This document shows, piece after piece, positions 25,071 through 33,800 of a DNA stretch of 64,000 nt; position 1 is the stretch's first letter, and each line of letters opens with the position of its first letter. The DNA is from JAGVPT01 sp035505655 (GTDB lineage Bacteria; Bacteroidota; Ignavibacteria; UBA10030; UBA8401). The stretch covers positions 1 to 64,000 of the forward strand of contig DATJQP010000100.1 in the NCBI GenBank assembly GCA_035505655.1, in the 5' to 3' direction. The notes beneath the pieces were generated by a model. It made no database searches. It was not told where the DNA came from and saw only the letters and a list, made by a program, of their open reading frames with translations. The position numbers were made by a program, and so were the translations under genes.

Positions 25071-25895
25071 CTACTTCTGCGTCTTCTCCTCGAGCCTGAG
25101 CTTCTCGAGGTTAGGAAGGAAGTGGATCACGAAGGCCTCTTCGAGTTTCACGAAGTCGACTGCCGGCTCGACCTCGACCTTCTTAAAAAGACTCCCCGGT
25201 ATCTCGGTGACCGCGGAGACGACGCCGATCTTGATGCCTGAGGGGAAGACGTCGCTGTACTCCGACGTGACGATCGCATCGCCTGGGCGGACGTCGAGTG
25301 ATTTGGCGATGTTCTTGAGAATGACCGATTTGCCGTCCCATGCGATGATCCCGTCAACGCGGCTCCGCTGATCCTTCGCGCTCGCCCGGAAGTCGACGTT
25401 CACCATCACCTCTCCGATCGAATACCCTCCGCTCGTCGCGATCACCCTTCCAACAAGCCCTTCTCCGGTGACAATCGGCATCCCGGCGACAACTCCGTCG
25501 TCAGCTCCGATGTTGAGCGTTACCGTGTTGCGAAGGAGGTTGAGGTTTTTCGCGATGACCTTCCCGGCGGTCAGCGGGGTGGTCGTCGATTCCTTCAAGG
25601 CAATCATCGACCGGAGTCGCATGTTCTCGAGTTTCGCCTCGCGGAGTTGGTTCACTTCGTCGGCGAGGTTGACGTTCATCCTCCGTAGCAGTTCGTTCTC
25701 CCGCTGGAGGACGAAAATATTCGGGACGACGGAAAAGGTCCCCTGGAGCGCCCCGATCGCTCCAACCGTAAGCGAACGGATGCGACGGATCTGATCGTTG
25801 TCGTTTTCAGCGAGGAGGGCGATGGAGATGAGGACGAGGGCCGAAAAGATAATGTACTCTTTGAAGAGGAAGTAGAACTGGTAGAGACGCTGCAT
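25071..25895 (-). CDS. mreC: Rod shape-determining protein MreC
   Basis: A 274-aa protein with a short cytoplasmic start, one membrane helix at about 12-30 (YIIFSALVLISIALL), a periplasmic coiled coil at about 60-100 (LQRENELLRRMNVNLADEVN), and the two-barrel MreC domain with VTGEGLVGRVI, VDGIIAWDG and GDAIVTSEYS. It links MreB to penicillin-binding proteins in lateral wall growth. It lies 189 bases downstream of mreB; a 109-bp repeat fills part of that gap. mreD, mrdA and rodA do not follow, since the next gene is convergent. Confidence 0.94.
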   Translation of the reverse strand: MQRLYQFYFLFKEYIIFSALVLISIALLAENDNDQIRRIRSLTVGAIGALQGTFSVVPNIFVLQRENELLRRMNVNLADEVNQLREAKLENMRLRSMIALKESTTTPLTAGKVIAKNLNLLRNTVTLNIGADDGVVAGMPIVTGEGLVGRVIATSGGYSIGEVMVNVDFRASAKDQRSRVDGIIAWDGKSVILKNIAKSLDVRPGDAIVTSEYSDVFPSGIKIGVVSAVTEIPGSLFKKVEVEPAVDFVKLEEAFVIHFLPNLEKLRLEEKTQK

Positions 25896-25979
25896 GCTTC
25901 ACGTGGTTGCGAAGAATGAACGGCGGCCGGTGCGGATCGCTACCGGGAGATGCACAGTCTGCCGTTCACGGTCAATGGC

Positions 25980-26088
25980 CTGGTGCCGCTTCCAAAAAGT
26001 AATATCGTGTTCTGATTTGGCGCTGGTGCAGTTTGGAGCGGCGCTGTCCGTATTTCAATACAAAATCATTTACTCGAAGGGGCGCTAG
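25980..26088. mobile_element. 109-bp MITE-like element, copy A (mreB/mreC gap)
   Basis: The element aligns without gaps to 44129-44237 on the same strand at roughly two-thirds identity. Shared blocks include CGCTTCCAA, GAGCGGCG, CGTATTT and GAAGGGGC. Its ends form imperfect inverted repeats: the left reads CTGGTGCCGCTTCCA and the right, complemented, CTAGCGCCCCTTCGA. The terminal CTAG at 26085-26088 contains the TAG stop of mreB. No coding capacity and no clear target duplication. Confidence 0.6.
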
Positions 26089-27110
26089 TATCTTCTGCTC
26101 TTGATGAGGACCTTCGAGTAGTGATTCAGGTTCTCGAGCACTTTGCCCGTACCCCTCACGACTGCCGTGAGCGGATCCTCCGCGACATGGACCGGGAGGT
26201 TTGTTTCGAGCCGCAGACGCTCGTCGAGTCCTTTGAGGAGCGCCCCGCCGCCGGAGAGCATGATCCCGCGGTCGAGGATGTCGGAGGAGAGTTCGGGGGG
26301 CGTCCGCTCAAGAGTGAGCTTCACGGCGTCGACGATCTGCTGGATGCACTCGTTGAGCGATTCCCGGATTTCCGCGGAACTCGCGTCGGTGGTCTTCGGG
26401 ATGCCGTTGACGAGGTCGCGCCCCTTTACCTGGATCGTCACTTCTTCCTTCAGCGGCATCACGGAGCCGACCTCGCATTTGATCGCCTCCGCCGTCCGCT
26501 CGCCGATGAGGATGTTGTGATTCTTCTTGAAGAACTGGATGATCGCCGAGTTCATCTCGTCGCCGGCAATCCGGATCGACTCCTCGTTGACGATGCCGGA
26601 GAGGGCAATGACGGCGATCTCCGTCGTCCCGCCTCCGATGTCGACGACCATGTTGCCGACCGGGTTGTCGACGTCGAGGCCGACGCCGATCGCGGCGGCC
26701 ATCGGCTCGGCGATGAGGTGCACCTCTTTCGCCCCGGCGTGTTCCGCCGAGTCACGGACGGCCCGCTTCTCGACCTCGGTGACGCCGCTGGGCACGCAGA
26801 TGACGATCCTGCGACTCGGGAGCCAGTTCGCGTGGATCTTCTTGATGAACTCGCGAAGCATTCCCTCCGCGATCTCAAAATCGGCGATGACGCCGTCCTT
26901 CATCGGCCTGATCGTCCGGATGTCGCGGTGAGTCCGTCCGAGCATCTCGCGCGCTTCGTTCCCGATCGCGACGATCTTCTTGGTGTTCCGGTCGAAGGCG
27001 ACGATCGAGGGCTCGTTGAGGACGATCCCCTTTCCCTTCATGTGAATCAATGTGTTCGCAGTCCCGAGGTCGATCGCCAGGTCTGCGGAGAAAACCGAAA
27101 AAATTCCCAT
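26085..27110 (-). CDS. mreB: Rod shape-determining protein MreB (actin-like)
   Basis: A 341-aa bacterial actin that polymerises under the membrane and guides the wall-elongation machinery. Actin-fold motifs are present: phosphate-1 DLAIDLGTANTLI, phosphate-2 NMVVDIGGGTTEIAVI, and the adenosine loop GIMLSGGGALLKGLD. The membrane-binding start MGIFSVF is present. Length is normal. The stop codon falls inside the terminal CTAG of the 109-bp repeat. purH lies upstream on the same strand with an 80-base gap. Confidence 0.97.
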   Translation of the reverse strand: MGIFSVFSADLAIDLGTANTLIHMKGKGIVLNEPSIVAFDRNTKKIVAIGNEAREMLGRTHRDIRTIRPMKDGVIADFEIAEGMLREFIKKIHANWLPSRRIVICVPSGVTEVEKRAVRDSAEHAGAKEVHLIAEPMAAAIGVGLDVDNPVGNMVVDIGGGTTEIAVIALSGIVNEESIRIAGDEMNSAIIQFFKKNHNILIGERTAEAIKCEVGSVMPLKEEVTIQVKGRDLVNGIPKTTDASSAEIRESLNECIQQIVDAVKLTLERTPPELSSDILDRGIMLSGGGALLKGLDERLRLETNLPVHVAEDPLTAVVRGTGKVLENLNHYSKVLIKSRRY

Positions 27111-27190
27111 TGGCGCTGATGTTTAGAAAATGAGTGTAGTGCTCCAGGACGCTACGACAATCCTGCCATTGTTTCCGTGATGCCAGTCGT

Positions 27191-28732
27191 TCAATGCCTG
27201 AAATGTCTGATTCCGGTGAAAACCATCGCAATGCCGTGTTCATTGGCCGCCTTGATCACTTCCTCGTCCCGCACGGATCCCCCCGGCTGGATGACGGCGG
27301 TCGCTCCCGCGTTGACCGCCTCGAGGAGGCCGTCGGCAAAGGGGAAGTAAGCGTCCGAGGCGACGACGGTGTTCCGGAGGGAGAGCCCTGCCTCGACGGC
27401 CTTCCTCGCCGCCAGCTTCGCCGAGTCGACCCTCGACATCTGCCCGGCACCGATCCCGATCGTCCGGTCTTTGAGCGTGTAGACGATGGCGTTCGACTTC
27501 ACATGCTTCGCAACCTTCCACGCGAAGAGAAGAGCCTCGACCTCCTCCTCGGTCGGCTTCCGCTCGGTAACCATCCGAAGGTTCTCCGCGCTCACGCGGG
27601 CGTTGTCCGGTGTCTGGACGAGCAGCCCTCCGGTGACCCGCCGCATGTCGAGCTCGACGACCGAACGGGTGTCTCCGACCTGCTGGATGAGCCGACGGTC
27701 CTTTTTCTTCATGAGGAATTCAAGGACGTCGGGCGGATAGGCGGGAGCGATGATGATCTCCGTGAAGAGCTGATTCATGAGCTCGGCTGCCGCCATGTCG
27801 AGAGGTCGGTTCACCGCGATGATGCCGCCGAATGCCGACTTCGGATCGGTGCTGAGTGAACGCTGGTACGCCTCCGCGATATTATCCCCCTTGCCAACGC
27901 CACACGGGTTCGTGTGCTTCACAATGACCGAGGCAGGCTCGGCAAACTCCGAAAGGAGACTCACCGCTGCCGTGGTGTCGATGATGTTGTTATACGAAAG
28001 CTCCTTCCCGTGAAGCTTCTTGAAACAGTATTCGAAGTCTCCGTAGAGAGCTGCCTTCTGGTGCGGGTTCTCGCCGTAGCGAAGGTCGAAGGTTTTCTCC
28101 AGGGCGATCGTGAGGATCTCCGGAAACTCCTGCGACTCGCCACCGCTCTTCCGGAGGTACTCCGCGATGACCGAATCGTACTGCGCCGTGTGACGGAAGA
28201 CTTCCTTCGCGAGCCTGAAGCAGGTCTCCTCGCTGATCGAGCCATTCCGCTCCCGAAGTTCGCCGAGGACCGCGCCGTAGTTCTTCGGGTTGCAGATGAC
28301 GCAGGTAAAACGATAATTTTTTGCCCCCGACCTGAGCATCGCCGGACCGCCGATGTCGATCTGCTCGATCGCCTCGTCGAGCGTCACTCCGTTCTTCCGG
28401 ATCGTCTCCTTGAACGGGTAGAGGTTCACGACGACCATGTCGATCGGCTGGATGTGGAGGTCGTCGAGCTGCTTCCGGTGAACCGGGTTGTCGCGGATGC
28501 CGAGGAGTCCGCCGTGGATGCCGGGATGAAGCGTCTTCACCCTCCCGTCGAGAATCTCGGGGAAACCCGTGACTTCTGAGACTTGCTTCACCGGGATTTT
28601 CGCCGAGGAGATGAGAGCATGCGTTCCGCCGGTGGAAATGATCTCCACCCCGAGCCTGTGGAGCTCGGCGGCAAAATCGACGATTCCATCCTTGTTTGAG
28701 ACGCTGAGAAGTGCCCGCCGGATTTTCAACAA
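27191..28732 (-). CDS. purH: Bifunctional AICAR formyltransferase / IMP cyclohydrolase
   Basis: A 513-aa enzyme catalysing the last two steps of IMP synthesis. The N-terminal MGS-like cyclohydrolase domain has RALLSVSNKDGIVDFA, STGGTHALI and DGRVKTLHPGIHGG. The C-terminal formyltransferase domain has RYGENPHQKAALY, VIVKHTNPCGVG, SAFGGIIAVNR and GAGQMSRVDS. The start is a TTG at 28732 with AGAGGA just upstream. purN precedes it by 21 bases, so the two steps that use formyl-tetrahydrofolate are transcribed together. Confidence 0.97.
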   Translation of the reverse strand: MLKIRRALLSVSNKDGIVDFAAELHRLGVEIISTGGTHALISSAKIPVKQVSEVTGFPEILDGRVKTLHPGIHGGLLGIRDNPVHRKQLDDLHIQPIDMVVVNLYPFKETIRKNGVTLDEAIEQIDIGGPAMLRSGAKNYRFTCVICNPKNYGAVLGELRERNGSISEETCFRLAKEVFRHTAQYDSVIAEYLRKSGGESQEFPEILTIALEKTFDLRYGENPHQKAALYGDFEYCFKKLHGKELSYNNIIDTTAAVSLLSEFAEPASVIVKHTNPCGVGKGDNIAEAYQRSLSTDPKSAFGGIIAVNRPLDMAAAELMNQLFTEIIIAPAYPPDVLEFLMKKKDRRLIQQVGDTRSVVELDMRRVTGGLLVQTPDNARVSAENLRMVTERKPTEEEVEALLFAWKVAKHVKSNAIVYTLKDRTIGIGAGQMSRVDSAKLAARKAVEAGLSLRNTVVASDAYFPFADGLLEAVNAGATAVIQPGGSVRDEEVIKAANEHGIAMVFTGIRHFRH

Positions 28733-28753
28733 CGCGATCCTCTGGGTCGGTAG

Positions 28754-29374
28754 TTAGGGGTGAAAAGCAACAACGCCGTTTTCGACATGGACCTTGTTCG
28801 CCGCAAAAAGCTCCACCGCGCGGGGGAGGAGACGGTGCTCGATCGTGAGAACCTTCGCGGCGAGCGATTCGGGCGTGTCGGTCGCGTCGACGGGGATCGA
28901 CTCCTGAAGGACGATCGGTCCGTTGTCAAATTCCTCATCGACGATATGCACCGTGGCCCCGGAGACGGGCGCATGGTGTGCGATGACCGCCTCGTGGACA
29001 TGGTGCCCGTACATCCCCGCACCTCCGAATGCCGGCAGGAGAGCGGGATGAACGTTGAGAATTCTGTTGCGATAGCGGCGGATGATCCTCGGGTCGAGCT
29101 TCTTCATGTAGCCGGCGAGGACGATGAAATCGACCCCGTGCGAATCGAGGTTCGCAAGGATCGATTCCGCGAAATGGTCCTGCGTCGGAAATTGCTTCTG
29201 ACTGAGATGGAGTGCCGGGATCTGAAATGACCGGGCGACTGAGAAGGCGCCGGCGTCCGAATTGTTACAGATGAGCAGGACAATTCTGGCGTCGATGTTC
29301 CTCCGTGCGACCGCCTCTGCCAGCGCTTGGAAGTTTGAGCCCCTTCCCGAGGCGAATACCGCTATTGATAACAA
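28754..29374 (-). CDS. purN: Phosphoribosylglycinamide formyltransferase
   Basis: A 206-aa folate-dependent GAR transformylase, third step of purine synthesis. Motifs are VFASGRGSNFQAL, the catalytic Asn-His-Asp framework in RILNVHPALLPAFGG and VSGATVHIVDEEFDNGPIV. The only sensible start in frame is a TTG at 29374, since a TAG lies just upstream. A promoter of the TTGACA-17-TAAATT type sits 35-63 bases upstream. purH follows. Confidence 0.95.
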   Translation of the reverse strand: MLSIAVFASGRGSNFQALAEAVARRNIDARIVLLICNNSDAGAFSVARSFQIPALHLSQKQFPTQDHFAESILANLDSHGVDFIVLAGYMKKLDPRIIRRYRNRILNVHPALLPAFGGAGMYGHHVHEAVIAHHAPVSGATVHIVDEEFDNGPIVLQESIPVDATDTPESLAAKVLTIEHRLLPRAVELFAANKVHVENGVVAFHP

Positions 29375-29408
29375 TGGAAACTATCCGAGCATGCAAGTTT
29401 CGTTTTTG

Positions 29409-29437
29409 AATTTAATCATAAATGACAGGTTTGTCAA
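29409..29437 (-). promoter_or_regulatory. Promoter of purN-purH
   Basis: On the minus strand TTGACA (29432-29437) and TAAATT (29409-29414) are spaced by 17 bases. It is among the best promoter matches in the window and probably also feeds mreB-mreC. Confidence 0.65.
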
Positions 29438-29629
29438 TCATTTCCGGCGATCTGCGGGGTCATTCTGCGAAAGAAAGATCGCACACGAACGCGATGTCTG
29501 TTATGGCGGCGCCCCTCGGGAGGTGGAACATTCTTCTCCTCAACCCGTAACCTATCACGGTAAGTCTTTCAAGTGCCGCAGGGTTCTGTCGAGACAGATA
29601 TGCCTTCCACGTTCGCAGGAGAATCATCC

Positions 29630-30028
29630 ATGGAAACAAAGGTGAGCAGGAAACGGATCATCGTGGCGACCCTCTTCGGGCTGGCCGTCGGAGTTCTTTG
29701 CGCATCAGGGGCCTTCGCGGCCCACTTCCTTCAATTCACGACCGTCAATGTCGTCTGGGTGTTGCTGAACCGCGGGGTCATGGGGTTCGCCATCGGTGTC
29801 TCCGGCCTGAGACTGAGATGGGCCTGGAATGGGGTCGTCGTCGGACTGATCGTCGGGTCGGTCTTTTCCTACTTCCTGTTCATGCAGCTGGGGCCGGTCC
29901 TTCCCCCATTCGGGAACGCGGTCATGAACGGTCTCTTCGGGCTCATCATCGAGTTTTTCACCACGGTGGTCTTCCGGGCTCCATCTCCCTATGCTCATCG
30001 GAGATCCGAAGCCCCGGCCACTGCCTGA
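29630..30028 (+). CDS. Small four-helix membrane protein of unknown function
   Basis: A 132-aa protein starting at METKVSRKR (ATG at 29630); an upstream in-frame ATG at 29573 adds 19 residues that look non-coding. Four hydrophobic helices are seen: about 10-30, 38-58, 64-85 and 95-113. The N-terminus is positively charged. No motif identifies a family. It stands alone between the divergent purN and the convergent LD-carboxypeptidase gene. Confidence 0.7.
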   Translation: METKVSRKRIIVATLFGLAVGVLCASGAFAAHFLQFTTVNVVWVLLNRGVMGFAIGVSGLRLRWAWNGVVVGLIVGSVFSYFLFMQLGPVLPPFGNAVMNGLFGLIIEFFTTVVFRAPSPYAHRRSEAPATA

Positions 30029-30061
30029 AACGACGAGGATCGGCAGGATGGGAGGCAACGT

Positions 30062-31003
30062 CTATTCCACACCCGCCTCAAGGAAAGAGAGCTCACACTT
30101 CCCGGCGTCGATAGACCCCCTGATGCCCACAGGCATCGTTAGTTTCCGCTCGACGTGTCCGTAGCAGAGCCCGGCAAGGACAGGCTTGCGGAGCTGCGAA
30201 AGGTGGTCTGCGATGATTTCATCGACCGAAAGGAACGGCTTGGACGGGTCGTCCGGCTTCACGTCCGTCAGCTCCCCGATGAGAATTCCTTTTGCGTCGC
30301 GGAGGATCCCGGCAAGTGCCGCATGGTTCAGCATCCTGTCGAATCTGTACGATTCTTCCTCAACCTCTTCGAAATAGAAAATCGAGTTCTTGAAGGAGGG
30401 GAGATAAGGGGAGCCGATGATTGACGAGATGAGCGACAGGTTCCCGCCGATCAGCCTGCCGGAGACCTTTCCCCGCCCGATCGTCCGAAAGGGCTTGCCG
30501 TCCGGGTTCCCGATCTTTCCCATCTTCTTTGTCGATGTTACCATCCTCCAGAAATTCTCCTCCGTAAACGGATCGATTCCCTTGTACATCTCCACCCCAG
30601 CCATGGGACCCGAAAAGCTGACGAGCCCCGTTTTCCGGCAAAGTGCAAGCTGGAGAGCCGTCAGGTCGCTGTAGCCGACAAGGACTTTCGGGTTCCGCCT
30701 CACGAGGGGATAGTCGATAAGGGGAAGGAGGCGGGGAGTCCCGTAGCCGCCGCGGAGGGCGATGATCGCGCTGACGTTCCTGTCCCTGAACATCTCGTTG
30801 ATATCTTCTGCCCTCTCGGCGTCGGTTCCTGCGAGGAAGCCCCGGACGGATCTGACATGTTTCCCCAGCTTTACTCTGTACCCGAGCCGCTCGAGATAGC
30901 CGAATCCTTTCTCAATTCTTTCCTGCGACGGGGGGGCGCTCGCGGGAGCGATGAGGCCGATGACGTCTCCGGGCTTGAGGGCTTTGGGTTTGAGGGTTTT
31001 CAT
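30062..31003 (-). CDS. Muramoyltetrapeptide LD-carboxypeptidase (peptidase S66)
   Basis: A 313-aa LdcA-like serine peptidase that trims the terminal D-alanine from peptidoglycan tetrapeptides during wall recycling. The N-terminus has GDVIGLIAPASAP. The nucleophilic serine lies in VGYSDLTALQ, a glutamate in FEEVEEE and the histidine in CYGHVERK, together matching the S66 Ser-Glu-His triad. The start was set at MKTLKPKALK (31003). The longer frame to 31084 overlaps the upstream outer-membrane-protein gene. No signal peptide, consistent with a cytosolic recycling enzyme. Confidence 0.9.
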   Translation of the reverse strand: MKTLKPKALKPGDVIGLIAPASAPPSQERIEKGFGYLERLGYRVKLGKHVRSVRGFLAGTDAERAEDINEMFRDRNVSAIIALRGGYGTPRLLPLIDYPLVRRNPKVLVGYSDLTALQLALCRKTGLVSFSGPMAGVEMYKGIDPFTEENFWRMVTSTKKMGKIGNPDGKPFRTIGRGKVSGRLIGGNLSLISSIIGSPYLPSFKNSIFYFEEVEEESYRFDRMLNHAALAGILRDAKGILIGELTDVKPDDPSKPFLSVDEIIADHLSQLRKPVLAGLCYGHVERKLTMPVGIRGSIDAGKCELSFLEAGVE

Positions 31004-31040
31004 GATCGATTGGCCTGCGCTCTGTAGGGGGGAGTCAACA

Positions 31041-31892
31041 CTAGTTGTCTGTCGGTTCAAAGAGCCTGAAATCATAACCGACATCCAACTCTGCTCCGCG
31101 TGAATTGTCCGCGCGGCTGAAGGAGAGGACCCCGAGAAGTCTCCACTTCACTCCCCAGGCCTCCGTATCGCCACCGGCTTTGGCGTTCGCCAGCCGGTAG
31201 ACCCCGATTCCCTGGTGACCTGTGCGGCCGGCCGCCTCGAGAACGAGGTTGCACGTCGGAGCGAGAGGAGTGTAGATTCCCGCTCCGTAGATGAAAGTGT
31301 CGTGCTGTTCACTGAGCTTCGTCGGGTCACCAAGAATGCCGAGACCGGCGTTGAGGACAAACCTGATGCCGCTTAGGTGCTTCTCCAGAAGAAATGACGA
31401 GTAGAAGTCGAACTCGTCAATTCCCAGCCCCGACTCGTTGCTGGCATTGGGCAGTTCCACGCCGAACCTGATTGCGAGCGAGACGGGGTGGGAGTACTCC
31501 GACAACAGCTTGAATTTTGTCCAGAGGGTGAAGTCGCCGATATCCCCCGTGACGTTGTTCGTCGTTGCGATTGCGCTGTTGAAGGCAGGCTCCCTGCTCG
31601 TCACCTGCAGGATGTCGAGAAGGGTGCCGTCGAACTGGAGCTCGACGTTACCGTCGTACGAAAATCCAAATCGAAGGATGCCGAGTTTCGTCAGGGTCCC
31701 TTCGAGTCCCGAGAGGGGAAAGGGCTGGTCGAAGTAGTGACCGACGCCGATCTCGGCGCGGGACATGCCTGCCGGAAGGATCGTGGGGGTCTCGGTGTTG
31801 ATTGGATATTGTTGGGAATGGAGGGGGATGGCAGTGCAGAGAAGCGCCACACAGGCAAAGAATGCGAGCCGTAGCAGCGATGAACCTGCCAT
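31041..31892 (-). CDS. Outer-membrane beta-barrel protein (phenol-degradation MetA-like/transporter type)
   Basis: A 283-aa protein with a signal peptide (about 1-27, LLRLAFFACVALLCTAIPLHSQQ is its hydrophobic part and cleavage region). The rest alternates polar and hydrophobic residues as in amphipathic beta strands and ends in a barrel-like VGYDFRLFEPTDN. IGVGHYFDQ, DFTLWTKFKLL and VSLAIRFGVELPNASNE fit the putative outer-membrane transporter family (Phenol_MetA_deg). Substrate unknown. The ATG at 31892 is preferred over 31940. It lies downstream of nuoF but is probably unrelated in function. Confidence 0.7.
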   Translation of the reverse strand: MAGSSLLRLAFFACVALLCTAIPLHSQQYPINTETPTILPAGMSRAEIGVGHYFDQPFPLSGLEGTLTKLGILRFGFSYDGNVELQFDGTLLDILQVTSREPAFNSAIATTNNVTGDIGDFTLWTKFKLLSEYSHPVSLAIRFGVELPNASNESGLGIDEFDFYSSFLLEKHLSGIRFVLNAGLGILGDPTKLSEQHDTFIYGAGIYTPLAPTCNLVLEAAGRTGHQGIGVYRLANAKAGGDTEAWGVKWRLLGVLSFSRADNSRGAELDVGYDFRLFEPTDN

Positions 31893-31958
31893 ACGGGGAT
31901 CGTTGGGTTGTGGAAGGAGAGCCCGCGGCTGCGGGCACACGAAGGGCGCCGCGGCCGC

Positions 31959-33218
31959 TTAGGAAGCGACGGCAACAGCCGCCGGCTTCACTCGCTTTTC
32001 AAACTCATCGCGGAACCGACGGATCATGCTCTGGACCGGCCAGGCGGCGGCATCGCCGAGTGCGCAAATAGTATTCCCCTCGATACTGTTGGCGATGTCC
32101 ATGAGGAGGTCGATATCCTTCATCTGGCCTTCGCCGAGTTCGAACCGCTTCAGGATTTTCCAGATCCATCCGGTCCCCTCACGGCACGGGGTGCACTGGC
32201 CGCACGATTCGTGATAGTAGAACTTCGAGATCCTGGAGATGACGCGGATGAGGTCGGTTGTCTCGTCCATCACGATCATCCCCGCCGTGCCCACGGAAGA
32301 GCCGGCCGCCTTGAGCGAATCGGCATCCATCCGGACTCCTTCGATTGCCTCCCCGCGCAGGATCATCGTCGAAGAGCCGCCGGGGATCACCGCTTTGATC
32401 TTCTTGTCTCCCGGAACTCCGCCCGCGCACTTGTCAATAAGGTCGGTGAGAAGCTCGCCCGTCGGCACCTCAAAGACTCCCGGCTTGTTCACGTGGCCGC
32501 TCACTCCCACGAGGATCGGTCCTGGATGCTTCGCCGCTCCGATCTTCGAGTACCATTCCCATCCTTTGTTGATGATGAGGGGGACGTTGCAGATCGTCTC
32601 AACATTGTTGATTGTCGTCGGGCAACCCCAGACTCCGAACTGGGCCGGGAACGGTGGCTTCACGCGCGGATATCCTCGTTGGCCCTCGAGAGAATTCATG
32701 AGAGCCGATTCCTCTCCGCAGATGTACGCCCCGGCCCCCTTGTGGAGATAGACATTCGTCGAGAATCCGGACCCGAGGATCTTCTCGCCGACATATCCTT
32801 TCGCATACGCCGCGTCGAGCGCTTTCTGAAGCATCCTGATCCACTTTCCGTACTCCCCGCGGAGGTAGATGTAGGCGGTCGTGATCCCCATAGCGTAGCA
32901 GGCGATCACCGTTCCCTCGATAAGGGCGTGCGGGTTCAACTCGAGAATCTGGCGGTCCTTAAAGGTGCCCGGCTCGGACTCGTCGCCGTTCACGCAGAGG
33001 TACTTCGCCTTCGTCGATTGCTTCGGCATGAAGGTCCACTTCAGGCCGGTGGGAAAACAGGCTCCTCCCCGCCCGCGAAGGCTCGATTTTTTGACTTCGT
33101 CGGTCACCTCTTCGGGCTTCATCCCGAGCGCTTTCTTCAAAGCGCCGTAGCCGCCGTGCTGCTCGTAGACGTCGATCGCGGAGTAGTCGGGTATGTCGGG
33201 GAGAATGTATCGTTCCAT
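31959..33218 (-). CDS. nuoF: NADH-quinone oxidoreductase subunit F
   Basis: A 419-aa subunit of complex I carrying the NADH site, FMN and the N3 [4Fe-4S] cluster. Motifs are LRGRGGACFPTGLKW (NADH/FMN), CVNGDESEPGTFKDR, GAGAYICGEESALMNSLEG and the cluster ligands in SCGQCTPCREG plus a distal cysteine in TICALGD. nuoE lies 33 bases upstream. It closes the nuoABCDEF run; nuoG does not follow. Confidence 0.97.
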   Translation of the reverse strand: MERYILPDIPDYSAIDVYEQHGGYGALKKALGMKPEEVTDEVKKSSLRGRGGACFPTGLKWTFMPKQSTKAKYLCVNGDESEPGTFKDRQILELNPHALIEGTVIACYAMGITTAYIYLRGEYGKWIRMLQKALDAAYAKGYVGEKILGSGFSTNVYLHKGAGAYICGEESALMNSLEGQRGYPRVKPPFPAQFGVWGCPTTINNVETICNVPLIINKGWEWYSKIGAAKHPGPILVGVSGHVNKPGVFEVPTGELLTDLIDKCAGGVPGDKKIKAVIPGGSSTMILRGEAIEGVRMDADSLKAAGSSVGTAGMIVMDETTDLIRVISRISKFYYHESCGQCTPCREGTGWIWKILKRFELGEGQMKDIDLLMDIANSIEGNTICALGDAAAWPVQSMIRRFRDEFEKRVKPAAVAVAS

Positions 33219-33251
33219 GGGTAGTGCGTTTCTTTCGTCCGGTCGCGCCGG

Positions 33252-33716
33252 CTATTTCAAGGATCCAAGAAGTTTCTCGGTCGACTCCGGCGTAAGCCCT
33301 TCATAGTATTCTTCTCCGATGGCGAGCATCGGGGCGCCGCCGCAGGCTCCCATGCACTCGACCTCGCTCACCGTCCATTTCCGGTCGGCGGAAGTCTCTC
33401 CGGGCTTCACGCCGCAGTGATGTTCGATCGCCTTGAGGATGCCGTCGGATCCTCTGAGCATGCACGATACGTTCGTGCAGACTTCGATGTGGTATTTTCC
33501 CAAAGGCTCGGAATGGAACATCGTGTAGAACGACACGACTCCGAGGACGTGGCCGTACGGGAGGTCGAGGAGCTTACCGACTTCGCGCATCATTTCCTCG
33601 GAAATCCATCCCTCCTGTTCCTGAGCGATCCAAAGAACCGGGAGCAACGCCGCCTGGCTGGTAGCGTAGCGCTTCCTTATCTCTTCAATTCTATTGAGAT
33701 TTTCCTGAGTCAGCAT
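33252..33716 (-). CDS. nuoE: NADH-quinone oxidoreductase subunit E
   Basis: A 154-aa thioredoxin-fold subunit holding the N1a [2Fe-2S] cluster. The four cysteine ligands are seen in EVCTNVSCML and VECMGACGGAPM. The N-terminal helical part (ALLPVLWIAQEQEGWIS, VVSFYTMF) is typical. Length is normal. It works with NuoF in the NADH dehydrogenase module. Confidence 0.96.
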   Translation of the reverse strand: MLTQENLNRIEEIRKRYATSQAALLPVLWIAQEQEGWISEEMMREVGKLLDLPYGHVLGVVSFYTMFHSEPLGKYHIEVCTNVSCMLRGSDGILKAIEHHCGVKPGETSADRKWTVSEVECMGACGGAPMLAIGEEYYEGLTPESTEKLLGSLK

Positions 33717-33800
33717 TGAAGCAATTCTGAAAGATGAACTGTTCGTGACGAAGGAACCAGCGGGCAGGAACGCTGCGATGAGCGAAGCCCGCCGGTAGTG

